Shown: positions 1-6,783 of the stretch, piece by piece
Layout: the number at the start of each line of letters is the position of its first letter
Position numbering within the stretch: position 1 is the stretch's first letter
From: Pseudocolwellia agarivorans
GTDB taxonomy: Bacteria > Pseudomonadota > Gammaproteobacteria > Enterobacterales > Alteromonadaceae
Reading direction: 5' to 3'
DNA: 64,000 bases
NCBI RefSeq assembly: GCF_002000085.1
Contig: NZ_MUZU01000010.1
Span: 1 to 64,000, forward strand
The notes under the pieces: model-generated
Told to the model about the DNA's origin: nothing
The model's database searches: none
The model's input: the letters and a program-made list of their open reading frames with translations, nothing else
Program-made: the position numbers and the translations under genes

Positions 1-72
1 AATTGGAGCCTTTGTTTATCTCAGTTAGCGATTTATTTTGAGGGACGTTTAGACAGCGTGCTCGATATTTAA
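1..72 (+). CDS. possible 3' end of an unidentified gene
   Basis: Frame 1 is open from the first base to a TAA at 70-72 and encodes 23 residues ending YFEGRLDSVLDI. The composition reads like a real protein C-terminus, possibly of a transposase, but 23 codons are too few to be sure. It is partial at the window edge. Bases 73-204 hold nothing I recognise. Confidence 0.25.
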   Translation, partial: NWSLCLSQLAIYFEGRLDSVLDI

Positions 73-204
73 GAATTTAAGCTGACACAGAATTTTGAAC
101 GCCCCCTGGTTAACATTAATTATATTAGATATATAAGACAATTAGTTTACTGAAATGGGCAAATATTTTTTAACACTACATGCATAAATAGTACTAGTTA
201 ATAA

Positions 205-675
205 TTACCTAGCGCAACACTTCTTATATTTTTTACCACTTAAACAAAAACACTCATCGTTTCTTTTAGGCATAGCTAGTTCGTTAAAATTCACCTGGCT
301 TCCATCCACATATCGCCAAAAACCATTTTCTTTAATGAATGCAGATTTTTCACTCATTTTATAAAATATCCCATTGTTATTATATAGGGCTTCAAAAGTA
401 ACTGTTGGTGTAGAGTTATGCTCATACTCACTTGTATTTAAAATACGTAAATTTAACCAATCAGTTTGTTTTGCCCATATTGCAATGTCTTTTAGAGACT
501 GCAGTTTTTTTGATGCATTTGAATATGTTTCATATATATATTCATTATGTTTTAAAGCATAAGCGGTGTACCTTGAACGCATAAGCTGTTCAGGAGACTC
601 TGCATTAATCTTTTTTAGTATTAAAGGCTCACAGCACTTCTTGTATTCAGTATCACTACAACACGGACAAAGCAT
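205..675 (-). CDS. YchJ-family protein with two SEC-C zinc motifs
   Basis: This 156-residue protein has the YchJ (UPF0225) architecture. It has an N-terminal SEC-C-type cysteine cluster (CPCCSDTEYKKCC, residues 3-15), the family signature PEQLMRSRYTAYA at about residues 28-40, a central NTF2-like beta-rich stretch, and a C-terminal SEC-C motif (CFCLSGKKYKKCC). SEC-C motifs bind zinc, as in the SecA C-terminus; the cellular role of YchJ proteins is not established. The length is normal for the family. It is the last gene of a minus-strand pair with the SulA-like gene, but 76 bp separate them, so co-transcription is uncertain. Confidence 0.85.
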   Translation of the reverse strand: MLCPCCSDTEYKKCCEPLILKKINAESPEQLMRSRYTAYALKHNEYIYETYSNASKKLQSLKDIAIWAKQTDWLNLRILNTSEYEHNSTPTVTFEALYNNNGIFYKMSEKSAFIKENGFWRYVDGSQVNFNELAMPKRNDECFCLSGKKYKKCCAR

Positions 676-751
676 ATATATTTTTTCGTATTCATTTAGT
701 TGCCTGAGATCTTAACGTTTAACGTTACCAATTTAAATAAAATGATAAATG

Positions 752-1183
752 TTAATGCATTAATTTCTTATTATTTAAAATAATACATTGAGTATTACCT
801 TCTTTTGCAGACAAATATAATTGTGATAATTCTTCTTCAGTAAAAGACGCGTTGTTTAATATAACGGCAGAGCAATTACCTTTACGTAACGCTGTTTCTA
901 TATTCTCTACCTTTACCGTTACTTTATTTGAGTTAACTTGGAGTATTTTTGAAAAAGCTTTTTTAGATATATTTTCCATACCACCTAACGAATTGTTTTC
1001 AGGGTTTATCATTAAAATCCATTTATTATTTACATGGTATTGTTGATAAATTTCTGAGTATTGTTGAGTTAATGCTTCTGCTCCATTTATATCTTTAATG
1101 TTTAACCATTGTATTGAATCGTTAACTGCCTCTAGTTTTATAACGTTTAACTTACTGATGTTATTGTCTTTAATTGCTAACAT
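752..1183 (-). CDS. SulA-like SOS cell-division inhibitor
   Basis: The 143-residue protein resembles SulA, which blocks FtsZ polymerisation during the SOS response. It contains NKWILMINP at about residues 52-60, matching the SulA region that reads RWLL-x-x-P in other species. Near the C-terminus it has RKGNCSAVILNNASFTEEEL followed by a Leu/Ala-rich helix, matching the SulA core. It is shorter than E. coli SulA (169 residues), mainly at the N-terminus. The strongest support is the LexA box 17 bp upstream of the ATG. Sequence similarity alone is weak, so a SulA/RecA-like-fold protein of related function is the alternative. Confidence 0.65.
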   Translation of the reverse strand: MLAIKDNNISKLNVIKLEAVNDSIQWLNIKDINGAEALTQQYSEIYQQYHVNNKWILMINPENNSLGGMENISKKAFSKILQVNSNKVTVKVENIETALRKGNCSAVILNNASFTEEELSQLYLSAKEGNTQCIILNNKKLMH

Positions 1184-1199
1184 TTTTAAACCCTCGATA

Positions 1200-1219
1200 T
1201 ACTGTGTTTATATACAGTA
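1200..1219 (-). promoter_or_regulatory. LexA (SOS) box of the sulA-like gene
   Basis: The 20-mer tactgtgtttatatacagta fits the gammaproteobacterial LexA operator (CTGT-N8-ACAG with an AT-rich core and TA flanks). It lies 17 bp before the ATG at 1183, where bound LexA would block transcription. Only the core position reading G departs from a pure AT core. Confidence 0.88.
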
Positions 1220-1415
1220 TATCGGTTGTGAACATAAATCAAGCGGTATTTTTAAAATAATTTAATTTTATTTATGGGCTACGGTTGTTAACTTTTAAAT
1301 AATCATTTACAGGAAATAGATGGTTAATTTAGTGTTATATCTATAGTCTTGTTTTTATAGAAATTGTTTTTAATTTTTACTACTTATTCGTACTTGATTT
1401 TATTGGAAACTGAAT

Positions 1416-2123
1416 ATGCATTTATTAATTATCGTTATCGTATCAACTTTACTTGCTGGCTTAGCTATGACATTAGGCGCAGCAATTGCCAGTATTAAAA
1501 GAGGTTGGATTAACGACGAGATTCAGCATGGTGTTATTGCTTTTGGTGGCGGTGCTTTATTGTCTGCTGTTGCTTTAGTATTAGTGCCAGAAGGAATTAC
1601 ACATACCGAGCCACTCTGGGCTTGTGTGTGTTTTATTGCTGGTGGTTTTTGTTTTATGTGTCTTGATATTTACTTGAAAAAAAAGAATACGCCAGCTAGC
1701 CAACTTGCCGCTATGATCTCTGACTTCATCCCTGAATCTATTGCTCTGGGCGCTGCATTTGCAACAGGAAATAACAATGCCTTTTTACTTGCTGCTATTA
1801 TTGCTTTACAAAATTTACCTGAAGGCTTTAGTGCTTATCGGGAATTAAACGAGTCACCTTCATTTAACACGCGTAAAATTTTAATTATGTTTACGTTAAT
1901 GGCTTTTCTTGGTCCTATTGCTGGTGTGTCAGGGTATCTTTGGTTATCTGGGTATCCAGTTATTATTGCTGCAATTATGCTATTTGCTTCTGGAGGGATT
2001 TTATATTCAGTATTTCAAGATTTAGCCCCTAAAGTTAAGTTAGAAAATCATTGGGCTCCACCTATGGGGGCTGTGTTAGGTTTTGTGCTGGGGATGTATG
2101 GTTTAATGATCACTACATCGTAA
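1416..2123 (+). CDS. ZIP-family metal transporter
   Basis: The 235-residue polytopic membrane protein has about eight hydrophobic segments. The ZIP signature occurs twice. The TM4 region has SDFIPESIALGAAF, and the TM5 region has ALQNLPEGFSAY, corresponding to the metal-site motifs HN-x-PEG and HxxPEG. ZIP proteins import Zn2+, Fe2+ or Mn2+ into the cytoplasm. In this copy the His of the canonical HNLPEG is replaced by Gln (LQNLPEG), as in the ZupT-distant bacterial subgroup, so the substrate cannot be assigned. The start ATG lies 232 bp downstream of the divergent LexA-controlled gene. A small hairpin follows the stop. Confidence 0.85.
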   Translation: MHLLIIVIVSTLLAGLAMTLGAAIASIKRGWINDEIQHGVIAFGGGALLSAVALVLVPEGITHTEPLWACVCFIAGGFCFMCLDIYLKKKNTPASQLAAMISDFIPESIALGAAFATGNNNAFLLAAIIALQNLPEGFSAYRELNESPSFNTRKILIMFTLMAFLGPIAGVSGYLWLSGYPVIIAAIMLFASGGILYSVFQDLAPKVKLENHWAPPMGAVLGFVLGMYGLMITTS

Positions 2124-2137
2124 TAAATACGTAAATT

Positions 2138-2164
2138 AACCCGAGTTAGGGTTGTATTATTTTA
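2138..2164 (+). terminator. weak hairpin terminator after the ZIP gene
   Basis: The stem AACCC/GGGTT with a 6-nt loop is followed by GTATTATTTT, 15 bp past the ZIP stop. The stem is short, so efficiency is uncertain. Confidence 0.4.
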
Positions 2165-2208
2165 TGAGCTTCAGGTACAGAGTTAATTAAATCTTCTTGT
2201 ACTTGTAA

Positions 2209-2227
2209 GGTGGTATTAAATACCACC
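2209..2227. repeat. short perfect palindrome GGTGGTATT-A-AATACCACC
   Basis: A 9-bp perfect stem with one central base lies between two convergent genes. It could strengthen transcription termination from either side or be a protein site. No T-run follows it. Confidence 0.5.
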
Positions 2228-2239
2228 CTAAATAGAGAG

Positions 2240-2265
2240 AAAGGCTATCAAAACTGATGGCCTTT
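2240..2265 (-). terminator. terminator of the 38-residue gene
   Basis: The arms AAAGGCTATC and GATGGCCTTT pair over 10 positions with one mismatch and enclose a 6-nt loop. The structure begins 5 bp after the minus-strand stop at 2270. The sequence after it on the minus strand is CT-rich rather than a clean T-run. Confidence 0.5.
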
Positions 2266-2269
2266 GAAT

Positions 2270-2386
2270 TTATTTACCTAAAACATTGGTTGTTGATTTT
2301 TTGGCTACTTTTGCTGCTTTTTTTTCTTTAGCCGTTAAAAGTGGTTTCTTTTTAGCACTTTTTTTATTGTCTTGTCCTTTACTCAT
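2270..2386 (-). CDS. 38-residue lysine-rich small protein
   Basis: The ORF runs ATG 2386 to TAA 2270 and encodes MSKGQDNKKSAKKKPLLTAK followed by a Lys/Ala-rich tail (EKKAAKVAKK) and TTNVLGK. A good ribosome binding site (AGAGGAAG) sits 5 bases before the ATG, and a hairpin follows the stop. About 15 of 38 residues are Lys, so the product is very basic and has no hydrophobic segment. Binding of nucleic acid or the ribosome would fit the charge, but no function is known to me. Small proteins of this type (MSKGQD..KK) are, as I recall, widespread in gammaproteobacteria. Confidence 0.7.
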   Translation of the reverse strand: MSKGQDNKKSAKKKPLLTAKEKKAAKVAKKSTTNVLGK

Positions 2387-2632
2387 GATACTTCCTCTTG
2401 AGGTGAATATTTTGAACCTGAAATTGGCTTATACCAACCTAGAACTGTAGCTACACAGTGCTCAATTTAAGAGCATAGATGCATAACAATCTCAGTATGT
2501 TCCTATATATGAATAATTGATATAAGTTTATTTTATACTAAACTCATAAGTAGATTAGCTGGAAATGGTATCGTTATTTTGGTTACATATTTAGGTGTTA
2601 TTGTGTATTTCATCAAGTTTAGGGTGATATAA

Positions 2633-2917
2633 ATGTTAAAAAAAGAATTTATTATTAAAGCTCCTGAACGTTTTGACTTCTCATTACATCAAATATTTAG
2701 AGATTCTTATATTAATGTTGAATCACATAATAAGGTGCTTGTGTTAGATCTATCGTTAACATCTTATATGGATAGTTCAGCACTTGGAATGATCTTGTTG
2801 TTAAAAGAGCACGCAGATAATGTTTCAGCAAGCGTTATTATCCGAAAGCCAAACGCGACCGTTAATAAAATATTAGAAATAGCTCAATTTCATCGGTTAT
2901 TTATTATTGAGAACTGA
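2633..2917 (+). CDS. STAS-domain anti-anti-sigma factor (HsbA/CrsA type)
   Basis: The 94-residue protein is a single STAS domain. Its core is VLDLSLTSYMDSSALGMILLL (split around residue 50), and the Ser of the MDSSALGM loop is the expected phosphorylation site. It sits 2 bp upstream of a REC-PP2C-HATPase gene, giving the arrangement of Pseudomonas hsbA-hsbR-hptB and Shewanella crsA-crsR. In those systems the fused protein both phosphorylates and dephosphorylates the STAS partner, which then titrates an anti-sigma factor or another target (FlgM in Pseudomonas, RpoS control in Shewanella). Which target applies here is not visible from the sequence. Confidence 0.88.
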   Translation: MLKKEFIIKAPERFDFSLHQIFRDSYINVESHNKVLVLDLSLTSYMDSSALGMILLLKEHADNVSASVIIRKPNATVNKILEIAQFHRLFIIEN

Positions 2918-2919
2918 GT

Positions 2920-4638
2920 ATGGATACATATCAAAATAATCAATATGTTAAGCTTGCATTAGTCGTAGATGATTCTAAAGTACAGTGTCAGGTGCTAAGT
3001 GTTCTTCTCAAAGAGGAAAACTATCAGGTAATAGTTGCACATAATGGTTTAGAAGCCATTGCAAAGTATAAAGATTACCAACCAGATTTAATATTAATGG
3101 ATATAAGCATGCCAATTATGAATGGTTTTTCTGCTACGAGAAAAATCAAAAGTCTTTCTGAAAGTAATTTATGTCCTCTAATTTTTATAACGAGTGATGA
3201 TACTGAACAAGCTTATATAGATAGTATAGATGCAGGTGGTGATGGAATTTTAGTTAGGCCTTTTTCTCCTCAAATTTTTAAATCTAAAATTAAATCACTT
3301 CAACGTATTAGTGATCTGTATAGGCAAGTTAAATCATTACAACAAGAACAACAAAAAGACGCTGAGCTAGCTGAACGGTTGATGTCTGGCGTTATAGAAT
3401 CTAGGAATTTTGCTTTAGATAAAATAGGCATGATAAAACAACCAGCGGCATTGTTTAGTGGAGATATTCAGTTAACAGCCTTGTCTCCTAACGGTGACCT
3501 AAATGTTATGTTAGGAGATTTTACTGGTCATGGACTGAGGTCTTCTATAGGGGCAATCCCTTTAGCTGAAACTTTTAGAGCAATGACACGTAAAGGTTTT
3601 TCACTATTTGAAATTATTATTCAAATTAATAAACAGTTATACACTTTATTACCTTCAGATCTATTTTTAGGTGCTGCATTTGTTAGTGTTTCTGAGCATG
3701 ATAAGTCTGCTTATATTTTTAATGCTGGATTACCTGATATCTATATTATGTCTAGTGATGGTAGCGTAAGGAATAAAATATCTTCTACTCATCCACCTAT
3801 GGGAGTGTTACCAGAGCTTTTTAAGGGGACTAATTTAACTGTTTTGTCGGTAGAGAAAGACGAACGAATAGAGTTGATTAGTGATGGTATTCTTGAGGTA
3901 AGGAATGATAAAGGAAACATGTTTGAATGTGAGCGTTTAGAAGAGTCATTGAAAAAAGGTATTGTTGAAAATAATGTAAGCTCAATCGTATTGAGTGATG
4001 TGATAAAATTTTGTCAAAACATGCCACAAGAAGATGATATTTCCCTAATAGACATTCCATGTAGTGGCTGGTTGTCATCTAAGGATAATCATGAAGCAAC
4101 TTTGATGAAAAATGAAGATAAAAGTATTGCTCATGATTATGAAAATGGTGCTTGCGCTTGGGAATGGCGACTTAAACTATCAGGTTCAAGGTTAACCAAA
4201 ATAAACCCTATTCCTATCGCATTAAATCAAATAACAGAAATAGAAGGTAATTCAGAGCATTGGCAGAATTTATACACGATATTAACAGAACTTTTTATTA
4301 ATGCGCTGGACCACGGTGTATTGGGGTTAGGCTCAGAACTAAAAAGTACAGCCCAAGGCTTTGTATTGTATTTTAACGAGCGAGAAGCGCGTTTAGCTAA
4401 ACTAGATAAAGGATTTGTTGATATTAAGCTAAGTTATTACCCTATAGCGCTAGGAGGGCGAATAAAAATATATATTAGTGATAGTGGAAAAGGCTTTAAG
4501 TATATTAAAAGTGAGCATAGAGAAATAAATAACCAACTTTATGGAAGAGGGATAATGATGTTAAACCAATTATGTGAGTCATTAGTTTATAAAAATAATG
4601 GCAGTACAGTGGAGGCTTCATATGCATGGAAAGTTTAA
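2920..4638 (+). CDS. REC-PP2C(SpoIIE)-HATPase partner-switching regulator (HsbR/CrsR type)
   Basis: The 572-residue protein has three domains. The receiver domain (about 10-130) has acidic residues D17/D18, phospho-acceptor D61 in LILMDISMP and T91. A linker coiled coil (about 130-160) joins it to a PP2C/SpoIIE phosphatase domain (about 170-395), with metal-binding Asp in GDFTGHG, SDGILE and EDDISL. A C-terminal GHKL kinase domain of RsbW type (about 430-572) has the N-box TELFINALDHG and the G-box SDSGKGF. It is predicted to switch the upstream STAS protein between phosphorylated and free forms. Oddly, the invariant receiver Lys is Arg (R113 in LVRPFSP). Confidence 0.93.
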   Translation: MDTYQNNQYVKLALVVDDSKVQCQVLSVLLKEENYQVIVAHNGLEAIAKYKDYQPDLILMDISMPIMNGFSATRKIKSLSESNLCPLIFITSDDTEQAYIDSIDAGGDGILVRPFSPQIFKSKIKSLQRISDLYRQVKSLQQEQQKDAELAERLMSGVIESRNFALDKIGMIKQPAALFSGDIQLTALSPNGDLNVMLGDFTGHGLRSSIGAIPLAETFRAMTRKGFSLFEIIIQINKQLYTLLPSDLFLGAAFVSVSEHDKSAYIFNAGLPDIYIMSSDGSVRNKISSTHPPMGVLPELFKGTNLTVLSVEKDERIELISDGILEVRNDKGNMFECERLEESLKKGIVENNVSSIVLSDVIKFCQNMPQEDDISLIDIPCSGWLSSKDNHEATLMKNEDKSIAHDYENGACAWEWRLKLSGSRLTKINPIPIALNQITEIEGNSEHWQNLYTILTELFINALDHGVLGLGSELKSTAQGFVLYFNEREARLAKLDKGFVDIKLSYYPIALGGRIKIYISDSGKGFKYIKSEHREINNQLYGRGIMMLNQLCESLVYKNNGSTVEASYAWKV

Positions 4639-4791
4639 TTCCACATATTTTTAATTGATTTAGATAACGTATTATTTAAGAACTATAATAGGTTAAGTGC
4701 TAGAAGTTAAATATTGAGTTATATGTGTACGCTAAAATATTTACAGTTAATTAACTTAACTATAAATTTTTATGTATAAAGGGGATAGCGG

Positions 4792-5172
4792 TTGAAGAAT
4801 CAAGATATTGATAAGATTAAGGTGCAACTTCCTGGTATCGATTATGATATTGGTGTAGCAAATGTGCTAGGTGATGATGAAATATATCAAGAAATAATAT
4901 TAATGTTTTATGAAGATCATTCAAAAGATGATGAGAATATTCAAAAAGCGATACTTGGGTACGATGGTGATAACTGCAAACGATTAGTACATACGTTAAA
5001 AGGGGTCGCTTGTTCTATTGGTGCCATGACGTTATTTGAGCAAGTTAAGTTATTAGACATTGCAATTAATGAAAGAAGAGAAGGGGATTATCAGCATTTA
5101 TTAGAGGCTTTAAAACCTGAGTTTAATCGAGTGATTAAAGGAATTGAGGTAGCTTTCATAAATAAAATGTAA
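4792..5172 (+). CDS. Hpt-domain phosphotransfer protein (HptB-like)
   Basis: The 126-residue protein is a single four-helix Hpt domain. The phospho-accepting His lies in LVHTLKGVACSIGA at about residues 64-77. Hpt proteins pass phosphate from hybrid sensor kinases to receivers. The obvious receiver is the REC domain encoded 153 bp upstream, as HptB does for HsbR in Pseudomonas. The start is TTG, preceded by AAAGGGGA. The ATG at 4772 is in another frame and hits a stop after seven codons, so the TTG start is well supported. Confidence 0.87.
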   Translation: MKNQDIDKIKVQLPGIDYDIGVANVLGDDEIYQEIILMFYEDHSKDDENIQKAILGYDGDNCKRLVHTLKGVACSIGAMTLFEQVKLLDIAINERREGDYQHLLEALKPEFNRVIKGIEVAFINKM

Positions 5173-5204
5173 GGCTTTTAGTTAGCACTTGATATTTTTT
5201 ATTA

Positions 5205-5504
5205 TTAAATCAAGGTAATATTGATATCGCTTATTGGTTTACAACAGCATGGAAGTATTTCATTTGGACCAACATAAGCTAATGGTTCACCTTTAAAGTA
5301 GTTAATTTTTCCGCTATTTAACGTGATACGACAAGCACCACAATAGCCATCTCTACAGTGGTAATGTATTTCATGCTGTTCCTTTTCTAAACACTCTAGC
5401 AGGGTTTGTTCTGTATTTTTATAAAGAACTGTGGTGTTTTCGATAGAAATTTTTATAGGAAAATCTTCTAGGGGGGAGTTAGGAGTAGCATTAGCATCTT
5501 TCAT
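5205..5504 (-). CDS. yfaE: 2Fe-2S ferredoxin YfaE, maintenance of NrdB radical cofactor
   Basis: The 99-residue plant-type ferredoxin has the cluster motif CRDGYCGACR plus a distal Cys in the LPCCCKP segment. Its place 49 bp downstream of nrdB on the same strand matches E. coli nrdA-nrdB-yfaE. There YfaE supplies electrons for assembly and repair of the diferric-tyrosyl radical in NrdB. The N-terminal 15 residues are a variable extension. Translation coupling with nrdB is unlikely at this spacing, but a common transcript is probable. Confidence 0.9.
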   Translation of the reverse strand: MKDANATPNSPLEDFPIKISIENTTVLYKNTEQTLLECLEKEQHEIHYHCRDGYCGACRITLNSGKINYFKGEPLAYVGPNEILPCCCKPISDINITLI

Positions 5505-5553
5505 TTTATCAACACCTATAAATTAGCATGCTAATGCTATCTTAATCTCAATA

Positions 5554-6684
5554 TTATAAATCGAAGTCGTCAAAGTCATCAGAAGACACTGATGAATCAA
5601 CTTGACCAACAAGGTAGCTAGATATCTCAGTTTCTTGAGGAGCTACTTGAACATTATCACTCGATAAATAAGAGTTTATCCATGGCAATGGATTGGTTTT
5701 TATATTAAATGGTGCATCTAACCCTATAGCGACCATTCTTTGATTACTAATATATTCAATGTACTGTTTTAAAATCTCAGCATTTACACCAATCATAGAA
5801 CCATCTTTAAAAAGGTAATCGGCCCATTCTTTTTCTTGATCAACTACATCTAAGAAAACTTGTCGACCTTGATCGGCCATCGTTTTACAAATTTCTTGCA
5901 TTTCAGGATCGTCTTGTCCACTACTCCATAAATTGAGTATGGTTTGTGTTCCTGTTAAATGTAATGCTTCATCACGGGCAATTAACTTAATAATTTTAGC
6001 GTTTCCTTCGAGCAACTCTCGTTCTGCAAAGGCAAATGAACAGGCAAAACTTACATAAAAACGAATAGCTTCTAAGGCGTTAACAGAACATATAGCAAGA
6101 TATAGTCGTTCTTTTAGTTTACGCATTGATACTTCAAGGATCTCGCCATCTATTTCGTAACTGCCTTCCCCTTGAGATTGTAATAACTGTGTTGTTAATA
6201 TCACAATATCAAAATATTTAGCGATACTCGCTGCTCTTTTTAAAATGGCAGGGTTTACAACAATATCATTGAATACTTCACTAGGATCCGAAAATAAATT
6301 TCTTAATATATGGGTATATGAACGGGAATGAATCGTTTCACTAAATGCCCATGTTTCTACCCACGTTTCAAGTTCGGGTAAAGAAACTAAAGGAAGTAAT
6401 ACCGCATTAACTGAACGAGCAGCCATGCTATCTAGTAATGTTTGATATTTTAGATTAGAAATAAAAATATGTTTTTCTGAATCTGTAAGGCCTTGCCAGT
6501 CAGAACGATCTTTAGATACATCAACCTCTTCAGGTCGCCAAAAAAATGATAGTTGTTTTTCTATTAATCGTTCAAAATTAACAAATTTTTGTTGATCGTA
6601 ACGGCTTACATTAACACTTTGACCGAAAAACATTGGCTCTAATAAAGCATTGTTAGCCGATTGATTAAACGTTGTATACGTCAT
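5554..6684 (-). CDS. nrdB: ribonucleoside-diphosphate reductase class Ia, beta subunit
   Basis: The 376-residue NrdB carries the diiron and radical motifs. These are the Asp ligand in TLLDSMAAR, the Glu/His ligands in [13 protein letters not shown], the Tyr of SRSYTHIL (the radical Tyr122 position of E. coli) and the later EAL-H pair in [11 protein letters not shown]. It forms alpha2-beta2 with NrdA and starts the radical chain for dNDP synthesis in the cytosol. The length equals that of E. coli NrdB (376). The C-terminus DDFDDFDL is the flexible tail that docks on NrdA. The gene is 99 bp after nrdA, in the same operon with yfaE. Confidence 0.97.
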   Translation of the reverse strand: MTYTTFNQSANNALLEPMFFGQSVNVSRYDQQKFVNFERLIEKQLSFFWRPEEVDVSKDRSDWQGLTDSEKHIFISNLKYQTLLDSMAARSVNAVLLPLVSLPELETWVETWAFSETIHSRSYTHILRNLFSDPSEVFNDIVVNPAILKRAASIAKYFDIVILTTQLLQSQGEGSYEIDGEILEVSMRKLKERLYLAICSVNALEAIRFYVSFACSFAFAERELLEGNAKIIKLIARDEALHLTGTQTILNLWSSGQDDPEMQEICKTMADQGRQVFLDVVDQEKEWADYLFKDGSMIGVNAEILKQYIEYISNQRMVAIGLDAPFNIKTNPLPWINSYLSSDNVQVAPQETEISSYLVGQVDSSVSSDDFDDFDL

Positions 6685-6783
6685 TTATTTTCCCTGGAAA
6701 TATCAAAGCTAGGTTTGATAAATATATTACTAATTACAGATTTTTATATTAATTACAATGTTTGATTAAATGCTTGACCGTGT

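Noticed and set aside
2136-2153. copy of the MITE end (TTAACCCGAGTT) after the ZIP gene
   Set aside because: Only 12 bases match the end at 61725, and the following bases form a simple AACCC/GGGTT hairpin, so a weak terminator is the simpler reading.
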